Part shown: in pieces, positions 44,584-53,321 of the stretch
How the letters are laid out: each line of letters opens with the position of its first letter
Position numbering within the stretch: position 1 is the first letter of the stretch
From: Sphingomonas tagetis
GTDB lineage: Bacteria; Pseudomonadota; Alphaproteobacteria; Sphingomonadales; Sphingomonadaceae
Length of the DNA: 64,000 nucleotides
Assembly (NCBI RefSeq): GCF_024211275.1
Contig: NZ_JAMLDX010000012.1
Span: 1 to 64,000 of the forward strand
Reading direction: 5' to 3'
Notes under the pieces: generated by a model
The model's database searches: none
The model's input: the letters and a program-made list of their open reading frames with translations, nothing else
What the model was told of the DNA's origin: nothing
Made by a program: the position numbers and the translations under genes

Positions 44584-45949
44584 AGGCTTCGCGATACTTC
44601 TTCACGACGCGCAGGGCGACGATATTGAGGAGGAAGGTGATCAGGAACAGCGTGAGCCCGAGCGCGAAGGCGGCGAGCGTCTTGGGGCTGTCGAACTCGG
44701 CCTCGCCGGTGAGCAGGTCGACGATCTGCTTGGTCACGGTGGTCGCGCTCTCGAACGGGTTGGCGGTGATGTTGGCGGCGCCCGAGGCGGCCATCACCAC
44801 GATCATCGTCTCGCCGATCGCGCGGCTGACCGCGAGCAGCACGCCCGCGACCACGCCGGGCAGCGCGGCGGGGAGCAGCACCTTGCGGATCGTCTCGCTC
44901 GACGTGGCGCCCATTGCCAGGCTGCCGTCGCGCATCGCGCTGGGGACGGCGGCGATGCTGTCGTCGGCCATCGACGAGACGAACGGAATGATCATCACGC
45001 CCATGACGAGGCCCGCCGCCAGCGCGCTTTCCGAGCTGGCATAGGTAAAGCCCAGCGACACGGCGAAGTCGCGGATCGCCGGGCCGACGGTGAGCGCGGC
45101 GAAATAGCCATAGACCACGGTGGGGACGCCCGCGAGAATCTCGAGCATCGGCTTCATCCATTTGCGGACGACCGGCTTGGCATATTGGGTGAGGTAGATC
45201 GCGCTCATCAACCCGAACGGGATCGCGACGAGCATCGCGATCACCGCGCCGATGAAGAAGGTGCCCCAGAAGAGCGGCACCGCACCGAGCGTCGCGCCGG
45301 GATCCGCGGGATCGATCACCTGCGGGCTCCAGGTCGTGCCGAACAGGAAGTCGGTGATCGGGACCATCGCGAAAAAGCGCAGTGATTCAAACAGGAGCGA
45401 CAGGAAGATGCCAAGCGTCGTGAGGATCGCGATCAGCGAGGCGACCAGCAGCGCGAGCATTACGGTGCGCTCGACGCGGGTGCGGGCGCGGAAGTCGGCG
45501 CGGATGCGGGTGTAAGCGAATGCACCGCAGGCAAAGGCCAGCAGGATCGCGATGCCGGTGCCGATCCAGCTATAGAAGCGGCTGGCCTGGAGATAGACCG
45601 GCGCGAGCTGCTCGGCGGCCGGGTAGAAGCCGTATTCGCTGCCCGCGGCGCGCGCGCGGATCTCGTTCAGCACCGCCTCGCGTTCATAGCCGAAGGCCGG
45701 CAGCGCGAAGGCTTGGGGATCGCGCAGCACGGCTTCGGTCGCGAGGTTGGGCGTGAAGATCGACCAGATGATGACGAAGAACAGCGCCGGGATCACCGTC
45801 CACATCGCGACGTACAGGCCATGCTGGCCGGGCAGCGAGTGTAGCCGGTGCTTGCTCGCCGCCCCGTACCGCGCGGCGCGCGCGCGGCCGGTGAGCCAGG
45901 CAATGACGCCCAGCCCCGTGACCAGAAAAAGAAGCGCGTAGAGGTTCAC
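44576..45949 (-). CDS. pstC: Phosphate ABC transporter permease PstC
   Basis: The 457-residue permease has an N-terminal segment (about 1-20) and a second near 50-70, a periplasmic insert, and a membrane domain with MRDGSLAMGATSSETIRKVL (EAA loop). The long form is normal in alphaproteobacteria. It starts 15 bp after pstS and overlaps pstA by 8 bp. Confidence 0.95.
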   Translation of the reverse strand: MNLYALLFLVTGLGVIAWLTGRARAARYGAASKHRLHSLPGQHGLYVAMWTVIPALFFVIIWSIFTPNLATEAVLRDPQAFALPAFGYEREAVLNEIRARAAGSEYGFYPAAEQLAPVYLQASRFYSWIGTGIAILLAFACGAFAYTRIRADFRARTRVERTVMLALLVASLIAILTTLGIFLSLLFESLRFFAMVPITDFLFGTTWSPQVIDPADPGATLGAVPLFWGTFFIGAVIAMLVAIPFGLMSAIYLTQYAKPVVRKWMKPMLEILAGVPTVVYGYFAALTVGPAIRDFAVSLGFTYASSESALAAGLVMGVMIIPFVSSMADDSIAAVPSAMRDGSLAMGATSSETIRKVLLPAALPGVVAGVLLAVSRAIGETMIVVMAASGAANITANPFESATTVTKQIVDLLTGEAEFDSPKTLAAFALGLTLFLITFLLNIVALRVVKKYREAYD

Positions 45950-45964
45950 GGGGCTGGCCGGCGC

Positions 45965-47005
45965 TTACTTGAGCGAAGCCGGGTCGAGCAGGGTTTCCAT
46001 CTCGATCGCCTTGGCCGAGGCATCGCGCGCCGCCTGCGGGCCGGCGATCAGGCCGCGCTTCACCAGCGGGCCGTCGGGCGCCCACATCTGGGCATATTGC
46101 GCGAGGAACTCCTTGAGCCCGGGCACCGCCTTGAGATGCTGCTTCTTGACGTAGATGTAGAGCGCGCGGGCGCCGGGATAGGTGCTGCCGGCGATCGTCT
46201 CGTAGGTCGGCGTGACGCCTTCGACCGGAATGCCCTTCAGCCGCTGGGCATTTTCCTCGAGATACGAATAGCCGAAGATGCCGATCGAATTGGGATCGGT
46301 CGAGAGCTTCTGGACGATGAGGTTATCGTTCTCGCCCGAGTCGATATAGGCGGCGTCGCTGCGGATCAGCAGGCAGAGATTCTCGAACTTGGTCTTGTCC
46401 GAGTCCTTGAGCGCCTTGGCGTCGGGCGACACGGCCTCGCAGCCCTTTTCGAGGATAAGCTCGGCAAAGGCGTCGCGCGTACCGGAGGTCGAGGGCGGGC
46501 CGAGCACCTTGATCGGGATCGCCGGAAGCGACGGATTGACGTCGGCCCAGGTCTTCGCGGTGTTGGGCTTGCCGCCCGGATTGGCGGCGAGCGCGAGGTA
46601 GATGTCCTTGCGGGTCAAAGCGAGCTTCGGGCCGTTGACGGATTCGGCGAGGGCGATGCCGTCGCTGCCGATCTGCACCTCGATGATCTCGGTCACGCCG
46701 TTCTTCTGGCAAAGCTCGAATTCGGACTTCTTCATCCGGCGCGACGCATTGACGATGTCGGGATGGGCGACGCCGATGCCGCCGCAGAACAGCTTCATGC
46801 CGGGGCCGGTGCCGCCCTGTTCGATCACCGGAGCCTTGGCCTGGGTGCTCTTGTTGACGAACGCCTCGGCGACGGCGGTGGTGAACGGATAGACGGTGGA
46901 CGAACCCACCACCTTGATCTGGTCGCGGCTGGCCTGCTGGCCACAGCCGGTCAAGGCGAGCATTGGCGCCAGCGCGGTGAGCGCGATCAACGGAAAGCTG
47001 CGCAT
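45965..47005 (-). CDS. pstS: Phosphate ABC transporter substrate-binding lipoprotein
   Basis: The 346-residue periplasmic phosphate-binding protein has a lipoprotein signal (lipobox LALTGC, Cys21) and the PstS start IKVVGSSTVYPF, with phosphate-binding segments GGTGPGMKLF and GTRDAF. It is probably anchored to a membrane by its lipid. The gene is preceded by a Pho box at 47086-47103, so it should be induced by phosphate starvation. Confidence 0.95.
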   Translation of the reverse strand: MRSFPLIALTALAPMLALTGCGQQASRDQIKVVGSSTVYPFTTAVAEAFVNKSTQAKAPVIEQGGTGPGMKLFCGGIGVAHPDIVNASRRMKKSEFELCQKNGVTEIIEVQIGSDGIALAESVNGPKLALTRKDIYLALAANPGGKPNTAKTWADVNPSLPAIPIKVLGPPSTSGTRDAFAELILEKGCEAVSPDAKALKDSDKTKFENLCLLIRSDAAYIDSGENDNLIVQKLSTDPNSIGIFGYSYLEENAQRLKGIPVEGVTPTYETIAGSTYPGARALYIYVKKQHLKAVPGLKEFLAQYAQMWAPDGPLVKRGLIAGPQAARDASAKAIEMETLLDPASLK

Positions 47006-47085
47006 CTGAAGTCCCCTCGGCCCATCGTTGCGAGTCGCAATGTTGCGGGGGGCCGGCCCCGTCGCCGGGCCTCTGTTGCAGTTAC

Positions 47086-47103
47086 GTTACCTATTTATGA
47101 CAG
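47086..47103 (-). promoter_or_regulatory. Pho box upstream of pstS
   Basis: On the minus strand CTGTCATAAATAGGTAAC matches the two-half PhoB site (CTGTCAT, four bases, then a looser CTGTMAY) with an exact first half and five of seven in the second. It lies about 80 bp upstream of pstS in the phoR-pstS gap. Confidence 0.75.
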
Positions 47104-47126
47104 CGTCGCGAAGCTATTGTGACACG

Positions 47127-48323
47127 CTATTGTGACGCTGGGGCCGCGGGCAAAAATATTGTTACGGTGGTGCCCTTGCCGACCACGCTGCCGATGTCGA
47201 GCCGACCGCGATGTCGCTCGACGATGTGCTTGACGATGGCAAGGCCGAGGCCGGTGCCCCCCGCCGCGCGGCTGCGGCTCGAATCGACTCGGTAGAAGCG
47301 CTCGGTGAGGCGCGGCAGATGTTCGGGCGCGATGCCCTCGCTCTCGTCGGCCACCGACAGCCGGATCATCGAATCGCCCGATGCCTTCAGAGTCACGGCC
47401 ACCGGCGTCCCCGCGCGGCCATATTTCATGGCGTTACCGACAATATTGTGCAGCAATTGCGAGAGCTGGACCTTGTCGCCGCGCACCGGGGGGAGCGCCG
47501 CCGCGTCGATGACGACGTCGGATGCGCGTTCCGGCGCGACTGCGGCGAGTTCGTCGCGGACCTCACGGGCCAGCGCCGCGAGATCGACCGAATCGTCGGG
47601 CGCGCGGTATTTTTCGGCCTCGATCCGCGACAGCGACATCAGGTCATCGATCAGCCGCTGCATGCGGCGCGCCTCGGTGCCCATGACGTTGAGGAAACGC
47701 GCATGCGTCTCGGGATCGTCCGCAGCATCCTCGAGCGTCTCGATGAAGCCCAGGATCGAGGCGAGCGGCGTGCGCAGCTCGTGACTGGCATTGGCGACGA
47801 AATCGACTCGGATGCGGTCGGCGGCGTGGCTGCCGGTGCGGTCGCTCAGATGCACGATGCGCTGGCCGCCGGGGAGCGAGCGTACGCGCATTTCCCAATG
47901 CTGGTCGCGGCTGCCCAGGCCGATCAGCTGGATCGGCGCATCGGACGCGGATTCTTCGGGGTCGAGCAGCCGTTCGGCGGCGGCGGGGTGACGGATCGCG
48001 ACACGGACATCCTCGCCCAGCACATGCTCGCCGAGCAGCGCGCGGGCAGCGCGGTTGGCGGCGGCGACGCGGTTCGACGCGACCAGCAGCACCGGTTCGA
48101 AGATCGCCTCGATCGCATCGGCGATGCCCGCCGGCGGCGGCGCCTCGCCCTCGCCCGGGAACGGCGCCTCGACCTCACCGGGCGGGGTGGCGATCATCAG
48201 AATGACGATGCCGCCGATAAGGGCGATGCCGGCGGCCTCGATGCCGCCTGCCAGCCAGATCGCGCCGGTGATGATGAGCACGACCAGAACGGCGATGATC
48301 GTGCGGGGCGAGCGGCGGGCCAT
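47127..48323 (-). CDS. phoR: Phosphate regulon sensor histidine kinase PhoR
   Basis: The 398-residue kinase has two adjacent N-terminal membrane segments (about 8-45), a PAS-like region (about 70-160), a HisKA domain with His181 in ANASHELRTPL, and an ATPase domain with N-box HNIVGNAMKYG, DESEGI and GTGLGLAIVKH. It phosphorylates PhoB under phosphate limitation. No Pho box was seen upstream; its start codon lies 9 bp from the end of the MITE-like element, which probably supplies or changes its leader. Confidence 0.95.
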   Translation of the reverse strand: MARRSPRTIIAVLVVLIITGAIWLAGGIEAAGIALIGGIVILMIATPPGEVEAPFPGEGEAPPPAGIADAIEAIFEPVLLVASNRVAAANRAARALLGEHVLGEDVRVAIRHPAAAERLLDPEESASDAPIQLIGLGSRDQHWEMRVRSLPGGQRIVHLSDRTGSHAADRIRVDFVANASHELRTPLASILGFIETLEDAADDPETHARFLNVMGTEARRMQRLIDDLMSLSRIEAEKYRAPDDSVDLAALAREVRDELAAVAPERASDVVIDAAALPPVRGDKVQLSQLLHNIVGNAMKYGRAGTPVAVTLKASGDSMIRLSVADESEGIAPEHLPRLTERFYRVDSSRSRAAGGTGLGLAIVKHIVERHRGRLDIGSVVGKGTTVTIFLPAAPASQ

Positions 48324-48332
48324 GAGCGCTCT

Positions 48333-48617
48333 CTAGGGTCAGGACCCATTGCTCGCAACGGCCGTGACGGAGCGGAATTCGGTTCGGGGCTAGGAGAGAG
48401 GAGGGAGTGATGCAGATGCATCGTGACCCCAAGGGACCTTGGCTCGCGACGCCGCCACGGGCCGAATTCCGCCCGCCGCGAAGCGGTTGCCCGGACGCGT
48501 CCGCCGGCTGCGTCGCGGGGCTTGCGCGTAGCGCCGCTACGCGCTGCGCGCCGCTCCTTGCCGGACGAACCCGTCCGGGCAATCACGACCATTGCGAGCA
48601 ATGGGTCCTGACCCTAG
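48333..48617. mobile_element. MITE-like element with 26-bp terminal inverted repeats
   Basis: The ends 48333-48358 and 48592-48617 are perfect inverted repeats; each starts, read inward, CTAGGGTCAGGACCCATTGC, and weaker identity extends about 11 bp further in. The outer CTAG (or the inner TA) may be the target duplication, as for IS5- or IS630-type elements. The 285-bp span has no credible gene but holds further dyads, such as GCGTAGCGCCGCTACGC. It fills most of the 376-bp gap between phoR and the next operon. Confidence 0.75.
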
Positions 48618-48699
48618 CCCAGCGTGAGACAGGTGCGATAGCCTTGGTGCTTGCGCGCGATTCACCTTTGTGAAAGGCAGCTGTGGCAGGGAGGGAAGG

Positions 48700-49098
48700 A
48701 TGAGCGAGAAGACGCCACCGACCGACAAGGCCAGGAGCCCGAGCCGCCGGGCGCTGATGCTCGGCGCGGCGAGCGCATCGGCGATCGTCTCGATCAAGCC
48801 GGCGCTGGCGCAAACCGCCGGGTCGGTGCTCAATTGCGAGATCCCGGTGCCCGATGCCGGACGCGCGGGCAACTATATCGCCGCCGACGGATCGCTGGTG
48901 CCGTCGGGCACGCAGGGCGCGTTTCCGCCCGCTGCGCGCCCGTTCAGGGGCGAAGAGGTCAAGCAGGCGTTGGGCGGCGCCAACCTGCCGGGCACGAGCT
49001 ATGAGCAGAGCCGGGCCTACACCAACTACATCCGCCGGTTGCAGCGCGGCACGAGCGGGTTCACCTGCTTTGCGTCGCTACAGATGCCGCGCGGCTGA
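48700..49098 (+). CDS. Small exported protein with twin-arginine signal, first gene of the HPr-kinase-related operon
   Basis: The 132-residue protein starts with a probable Tat signal: SPSRRALMLG at 13-22, an alanine-rich core and PALAQT near 34-39. The mature part has two cysteines (C46 and C123) and the segments GNYIAADGSLVPSGTQGAFP and YEQSRAYTNYIRRLQRG. I recognise no family. The ATG at 48700 follows GGGAGGGAAGG. The stop is 5 bp before the PqqD-like gene, which makes this the first gene of a four-gene operon. Being small, exported and adjacent to a peptide chaperone and a kinase, it is a plausible substrate of that system. This is inference. Confidence 0.75.
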   Translation: MSEKTPPTDKARSPSRRALMLGAASASAIVSIKPALAQTAGSVLNCEIPVPDAGRAGNYIAADGSLVPSGTQGAFPPAARPFRGEEVKQALGGANLPGTSYEQSRAYTNYIRRLQRGTSGFTCFASLQMPRG

Positions 49099-49103
49099 AT
49101 TTC

Positions 49104-49373
49104 GTGACTCGCTATTGCGCCGCGGACCCCGCGACGCTCCGGATCGAACCGCTCGATAGCCTCACCCTGATCTATCACCGGTCGTCGGGCATCACGCATG
49201 TCGTGGATTCGCCGGTGCCCGAGCTGCTTGCGGTGCTTGGCAGCGATGCGCTCACGCTGGACGAAACGCTGGCGGCACTGGCCGAGGCGCATGACCTGAT
49301 CGATCCGGATGCGGGCGCGCTCGCGGCGAGGCTGGACGAACTGGTCGAGGCCGGGCTGGTGGAGCGCTGCTGA
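49104..49373 (+). CDS. PqqD-like peptide chaperone (HPr-rel-A system type)
   Basis: The 89-residue protein is a winged-helix PqqD-like domain: an N-terminal beta part (LDSLTLIYHRSSGITHVVDS) and C-terminal helices ending LDELVEAGLVERC. PqqD domains bind leader peptides and present them to modifying enzymes. NCBI families describe a PqqD-like chaperone found with an HPr-kinase-related kinase (HPr-rel-A system), and the gene order here agrees. It starts at a GTG, 5 bp after the exported protein gene, and its TGA overlaps the kinase start (TGATG). Confidence 0.85.
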   Translation: MTRYCAADPATLRIEPLDSLTLIYHRSSGITHVVDSPVPELLAVLGSDALTLDETLAALAEAHDLIDPDAGALAARLDELVEAGLVERC

Positions 49374-50236
49374 TGCGGCATTCGACGATGCTGCGGATCG
49401 GGCCGGTCGGGTTTCGCGTGGGCAGCGACTGGCGCGCGCCGGTGGCGGCGCTGGAGGCGCTGTACCGGAATTATCCAAAGCCGCAGGACGGCATTCCGGA
49501 TTTCAGCGTGCGGCTGTTCGCGGCGCGGCCGTGGCGGCGATTCGTGCGATCGGCCGTGCATATCGGGGGCGATTTCGTCATTCCGGATGCCGCGCCGCTG
49601 CCGCTGGCGCAGGGCCTTCTGGCGGCCGAGATGGGCATGAACCTGCAGATGGCGCTGGGGCAGCGGCGCTATCTGCTGCTGCATGCCTCGGGCGTCGAGA
49701 AGGACGGCAAGGCGCTGCTGATGACGGGCGAGTCGGGCGCGGGCAAGTCGACGCTGGCAGCGTTGCTGATGGCGCGCGGCTGGCGGCTGTTGGGCGATGA
49801 GTTCGTGCTGATCGACCCGGTGACGGGGCATGCGCACGGCTTTCCGCGGCTGATCAGCCTCAAGAACGAAGCGATCGGGGTGATGGCGCGCGAGGCGCCG
49901 GGCGGGCGTTGGGGGCCGCTGCTGGAAGGGACGCCGAAGGGGACGATCCGGCATCTGGTGCCCGATGCCCGGGCGATCGCGGCCATGGACCAGCCAGCGG
50001 TGCCCGCTTTGCTGCTGTTTCCCAATTTCGGGTTCGAGGCGGCGGCGCGCGAAGTGCCGCCGAGCGAGTGTTTCGTGCGGCTGACCCAGGCATCGACCAA
50101 CTATGTTTCGCTGGCGGAGACGGGGTTCGATGCGCTGACGCGCTTCGTGCGGGCGGTGCCGGCGCGGGCGATCGACTATCCCGATACGGCAAGCGCGGTG
50201 GCGCTGGTGGAGCGGTTGTGGGGCGAACTCGCATGA
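49373..50236 (+). CDS. HprK-related kinase A
   Basis: The 287-residue protein has a kinase core like HPr kinase/phosphorylase: LHASGV at 103-108, the P-loop GESGAGKST at 119-127 and the acidic GDEFVLID at 141-148. It lacks the N-terminal DRTGG-type domain of true HprK, and no HPr gene is adjacent, so its substrate is not HPr. Related kinases in lasso peptide clusters phosphorylate the peptide. It overlaps the PqqD-like gene by 1 bp and the nucleotidyltransferase gene by 4 bp. Confidence 0.87.
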   Translation: MRHSTMLRIGPVGFRVGSDWRAPVAALEALYRNYPKPQDGIPDFSVRLFAARPWRRFVRSAVHIGGDFVIPDAAPLPLAQGLLAAEMGMNLQMALGQRRYLLLHASGVEKDGKALLMTGESGAGKSTLAALLMARGWRLLGDEFVLIDPVTGHAHGFPRLISLKNEAIGVMAREAPGGRWGPLLEGTPKGTIRHLVPDARAIAAMDQPAVPALLLFPNFGFEAAAREVPPSECFVRLTQASTNYVSLAETGFDALTRFVRAVPARAIDYPDTASAVALVERLWGELA

Positions 50237-51237
50237 GCGGGGCGTTGCTGGCACGGGCGCTGCGCGAGCCGCAATCGGTCGAGGCGCTCGATGGCGCGGG
50301 CTGGACCGCGTTGCTCGCGGCAGCGCGGGCGGAGCAGCTGATCGGTTCGCTGGCGTGGCGGGTGGATGGGCTGGCGATGCCGGATGCGGCGCGGCGGGTA
50401 CTCGCCGATGCGCGCGCGGCGGTGGAGCAGGGGCGGCTGGCAGCCCTGTGGGAAGCGGAGATGGCGCGGCGTGCGCTGGCGTCCTCGGGCATGCCGGTGG
50501 TGCTGCTCAAGGGCACGGCGTTCGTCGCGGCGGGTCTGGCGGCGGGGATGGGGCGACAGATCGGTGATCTCGACATCCTCGTGCCGCGTGAGCGGATCGA
50601 GGAGGCGGAGACGGCGCTGCTGGCGGCGGGGTGGGAGTGGGTGAAGCCGGATCCCTATGACGACGAATATTACCGCCGCTGGATGCATGAGCTGCCGCCG
50701 CTGATCCACCGCGAGCGCGACCGGATGATCGACGTGCACCACACGATCCTGCCGCTTACAGCGAAGGTGACGCCGGATGCGACGGCGCTGATCGAGAGCC
50801 GGGTGGCGCTGGAGAACGGCCTGTATGTGCTGCCGCCCGAGGGCATGGTGGTGCACGCGGCGGCGCATCTGTTCGCCGACGGCGATTTGCAGGGCGGGTT
50901 GCGCAATCTGTGGGATATCCATTGCCTGACCGACGAGTTCGGCGGGGCTGAGTTCGACGAGCGGCTCGCGGTCTGCGCGGCGCGGCATGGGCTGACGCGG
51001 GAAGTGGCGCGCGCGGTGCGGCTATCCGGCGCGTTGTTCGGTGACGGTGACGCCGTGACGCTGGTTGACCGGCTCTATATCCGCCGCTTGCTTGCGCGCG
51101 ACGGGTGGGGGCAGCCGACGCGCAAGCTGACGGAACAGGCCTTTTACCTGCGCGGCCATTGGCTGCGCATGCCGCCGCTCATGCTGGCAAAGCACCTCTG
51201 GACGAAATGGCGGAAGGGGTATCGCCCAGCCGGATGA
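50233..51237 (+). CDS. Nucleotidyltransferase family protein
   Basis: The 334-residue protein belongs to the large nucleotidyltransferase family PF14907. The motif LLKGTAF at 91-97 precedes GRQIGDLDIL at 107-116 with the catalytic pair D112 and D114, and a third acid lies in RMIDVHHTIL (D167). It would transfer a nucleotide to a peptide, protein or small molecule. Homologues occur in lasso peptide clusters with kinase and PqqD-like genes. It overlaps the kinase gene by 4 bp. Its last 59 bp overlap the tail of the convergent gph gene. Confidence 0.87.
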   Translation: MSGALLARALREPQSVEALDGAGWTALLAAARAEQLIGSLAWRVDGLAMPDAARRVLADARAAVEQGRLAALWEAEMARRALASSGMPVVLLKGTAFVAAGLAAGMGRQIGDLDILVPRERIEEAETALLAAGWEWVKPDPYDDEYYRRWMHELPPLIHRERDRMIDVHHTILPLTAKVTPDATALIESRVALENGLYVLPPEGMVVHAAAHLFADGDLQGGLRNLWDIHCLTDEFGGAEFDERLAVCAARHGLTREVARAVRLSGALFGDGDAVTLVDRLYIRRLLARDGWGQPTRKLTEQAFYLRGHWLRMPPLMLAKHLWTKWRKGYRPAG

Positions 51238-51892
51238 GCGCGGGGATCAGCTCGTCAAAGCCGTCGATCACCGCGTCCGCGCCCAGCTCCTCGACCGGCT
51301 GCATCAGGAAGCCGAAGCTCACCGCGATGCTTGGGATGCCGGCATTCTTCGCGGCGAGAATGTCGTAGATCGAATCGCCGACGAACGCCGCGCGCCCGCC
51401 GCCACAGCGCCGGATCATCTCGTGGATCGGCTCGGCGGAAGGCTTGGCGTTGCCCTTGCCCATCGTGTCGCCGCCGATCACGCAAGCGAAACGGTGATGC
51501 AACGCGAGTTCGGCGACCAGCTTGACCGCGAAGCGCTCGAACTTGTTGGTGACGATCGCGATCTTGACGCCGCGCGCTTCGAGATCGTCGAGCGCCTCGA
51601 TCAGGCCGGGGAAGGGCGTGGTGCCGTGGCTGAGATTGGCTTCATAGAAGTCGAGCAGCGCCGGATAGGCGACCCGCATCACCTCGGGATCGAACCCGCC
51701 TGACGCCTCCAGCCCCTGTTCGAGCATATATTTCGCGCCGCGGCCGATCATCGGGCGCACGCGCTCGGCGGGCAGTAGCGGTCTTTCCACCAGCGCCAAT
51801 GCGTGGTTCACGGCGGCGGTCAGATCGGGGCTGGTGTCGAACAGCGTGCCGTCGAGGTCGAAGCCGACAATGTCGAAGGGGAAATCAGCCAT
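51179..51892 (-). CDS. gph: Phosphoglycolate phosphatase
   Basis: The 237-residue HAD enzyme has FDLDGTLFDTSPD (nucleophile Asp11), VTNKFERFA, the motif III lysine in GKGNAKPSAEP and VGDSIYDILAAKNAG. It is similar to Gph, which removes phosphoglycolate formed by repair of DNA ends. Its 3' end overlaps the nucleotidyltransferase gene by 59 bp, tail to tail; an earlier stop would cut the last conserved helix, so the overlap appears real. It is divergent from glmU, 73 bp away. Confidence 0.9.
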   Translation of the reverse strand: MADFPFDIVGFDLDGTLFDTSPDLTAAVNHALALVERPLLPAERVRPMIGRGAKYMLEQGLEASGGFDPEVMRVAYPALLDFYEANLSHGTTPFPGLIEALDDLEARGVKIAIVTNKFERFAVKLVAELALHHRFACVIGGDTMGKGNAKPSAEPIHEMIRRCGGGRAAFVGDSIYDILAAKNAGIPSIAVSFGFLMQPVEELGADAVIDGFDELIPALIRLGDTPSAISSRGALPA

Positions 51893-51965
51893 GCTGCCCC
51901 GATGCCCGCTACGCTATGGAAATTGCAATATCTTCGTGGCAGGGGCGACATATGGGGACCATCCA

Positions 51966-53321
51966 ATGACCGCCCGTCCAGTCGCCGCCGTCATCCTCGC
52001 CGCGGGCAGCGGCACCCGCATGAAATCCGACACGCACAAGGTGCTGCATCCGATCGCCGGGCGGCCGATGCTGTTGCATCTGGTCGATACGGTGGCGGGG
52101 CTTTCGCCCGAGCGCACGGTGGTTGTGGTGGGCGCGCGGCGCGAGCAGGTCGAGGCGGCGGTCGCGCCGCATAGCGTGGCGATGGCGCATCAGGCCGAGC
52201 AGCTCGGCACCGGCCATGCGGTTGCGCAGGCGGAGGCCGCGCTGGCGGGGTTCGCGGGCGACGTGCTGATCCTCTATGGCGACGTGCCGCTGGTGAGCGC
52301 GGAGACGATGCGGCGGATGGTCGAGCGGCTCCACGGCGCGGATTCGCCGGCGGCGGTGGTGCTGGGCTTTCGACCCGCCGATGCGGGCGCCTATGGCCGG
52401 GTGATCGCCGATGCCGATGGGCGGATCGCCAAGATGGTCGAGTATAAGGATGCCTCGCCTGAGGAACGCGCTGAGACTTTGTGCAATTCGGGGCTGATGG
52501 CGGTGCGGTCGGTCGACCTGTTCGCGCTGCTGGCGCGGGTCGGCAACGACAATGCCGCGGGCGAATATTATCTGCCCGACATCGTGATGCTTGCCGCCGG
52601 TGACGGGCGTGCCAGCGCGGTGATCGAGACCGATGCGGTCGAGGTGACCGGCGTGAACAGCCGCGCCGAGCTCGCCGCGCTGGAGGCGCAATGGCAGCAG
52701 GCCCGCCGCGCGCGCGCGATGGCGGACGGCGCCACGCTGACCGCGCCCGAGACGGTGTGGTTCGCGCATGACACGGCGATCGGGCGCGACGTGACGATCG
52801 AGCCCAATGTCGTGTTCGGGCCGGGCGTGAGCGTGGCGGACGGCGTCGCCATCCGTGCGTTCAGCCATATCGAGGGCGCGACCATCGCGACCGGCGCGAC
52901 GGTCGGACCCTATGCGCGGCTGCGGCCCGGTGCGGTGGTCGGCGAAGGCGCACATGTCGGCAATTTCGTCGAGATGAAGAAGGCGGTGCTGGGTAAGGGC
53001 GCCAAGGCCAATCACCTGACCTATCTCGGCGATACCGAGGTCGGGGCCGGGGCGAATATCGGCGCGGGTACGATCACCTGCAATTATGACGGTTTCTTCA
53101 AATACAGGACGCAGATCGGCGCGGGTGCGTTCATCGGATCGAACAGCGCGCTGGTCGCGCCGGTGTCGATCGGCGATGGCGCGATCGTGGCGGCTGGATC
53201 GGTGGTGACGCAGGATGTGGCGGCCGACGCGCTGGCGCTGGTGCGGCCGCCGCAGACCGCCAAGCCGGGCTGGGCGAAGCGCTTTCGCGCGATGATGACG
53301 GCGCGCAAGGAGGCCAAATGA
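51966..53321 (+). CDS. glmU: Bifunctional UDP-N-acetylglucosamine diphosphorylase / glucosamine-1-phosphate N-acetyltransferase
   Basis: The 451-residue enzyme catalyses the last two steps to UDP-GlcNAc, the precursor of peptidoglycan. The pyrophosphorylase domain starts AAVILAAGSGTRMKS (about 6-20). The C-terminal left-handed beta helix shows hexapeptide repeats and NYDGFFKYRT. I chose the ATG at 51966; an in-frame upstream start at 51834 lies inside gph. The stop overlaps the next gene (ATGA). Confidence 0.97.
   Translation: MTARPVAAVILAAGSGTRMKSDTHKVLHPIAGRPMLLHLVDTVAGLSPERTVVVVGARREQVEAAVAPHSVAMAHQAEQLGTGHAVAQAEAALAGFAGDVLILYGDVPLVSAETMRRMVERLHGADSPAAVVLGFRPADAGAYGRVIADADGRIAKMVEYKDASPEERAETLCNSGLMAVRSVDLFALLARVGNDNAAGEYYLPDIVMLAAGDGRASAVIETDAVEVTGVNSRAELAALEAQWQQARRARAMADGATLTAPETVWFAHDTAIGRDVTIEPNVVFGPGVSVADGVAIRAFSHIEGATIATGATVGPYARLRPGAVVGEGAHVGNFVEMKKAVLGKGAKANHLTYLGDTEVGAGANIGAGTITCNYDGFFKYRTQIGAGAFIGSNSALVAPVSIGDGAIVAAGSVVTQDVAADALALVRPPQTAKPGWAKRFRAMMTARKEAK

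Noticed and set aside
47105..47138. Repeat of TCACAATAGC at the end of phoR as a further Pho box
   Set aside because: The spacing is 13 bp instead of 11, the first copy contains the phoR stop codon, and only the CTGTCAT site downstream matches the consensus.
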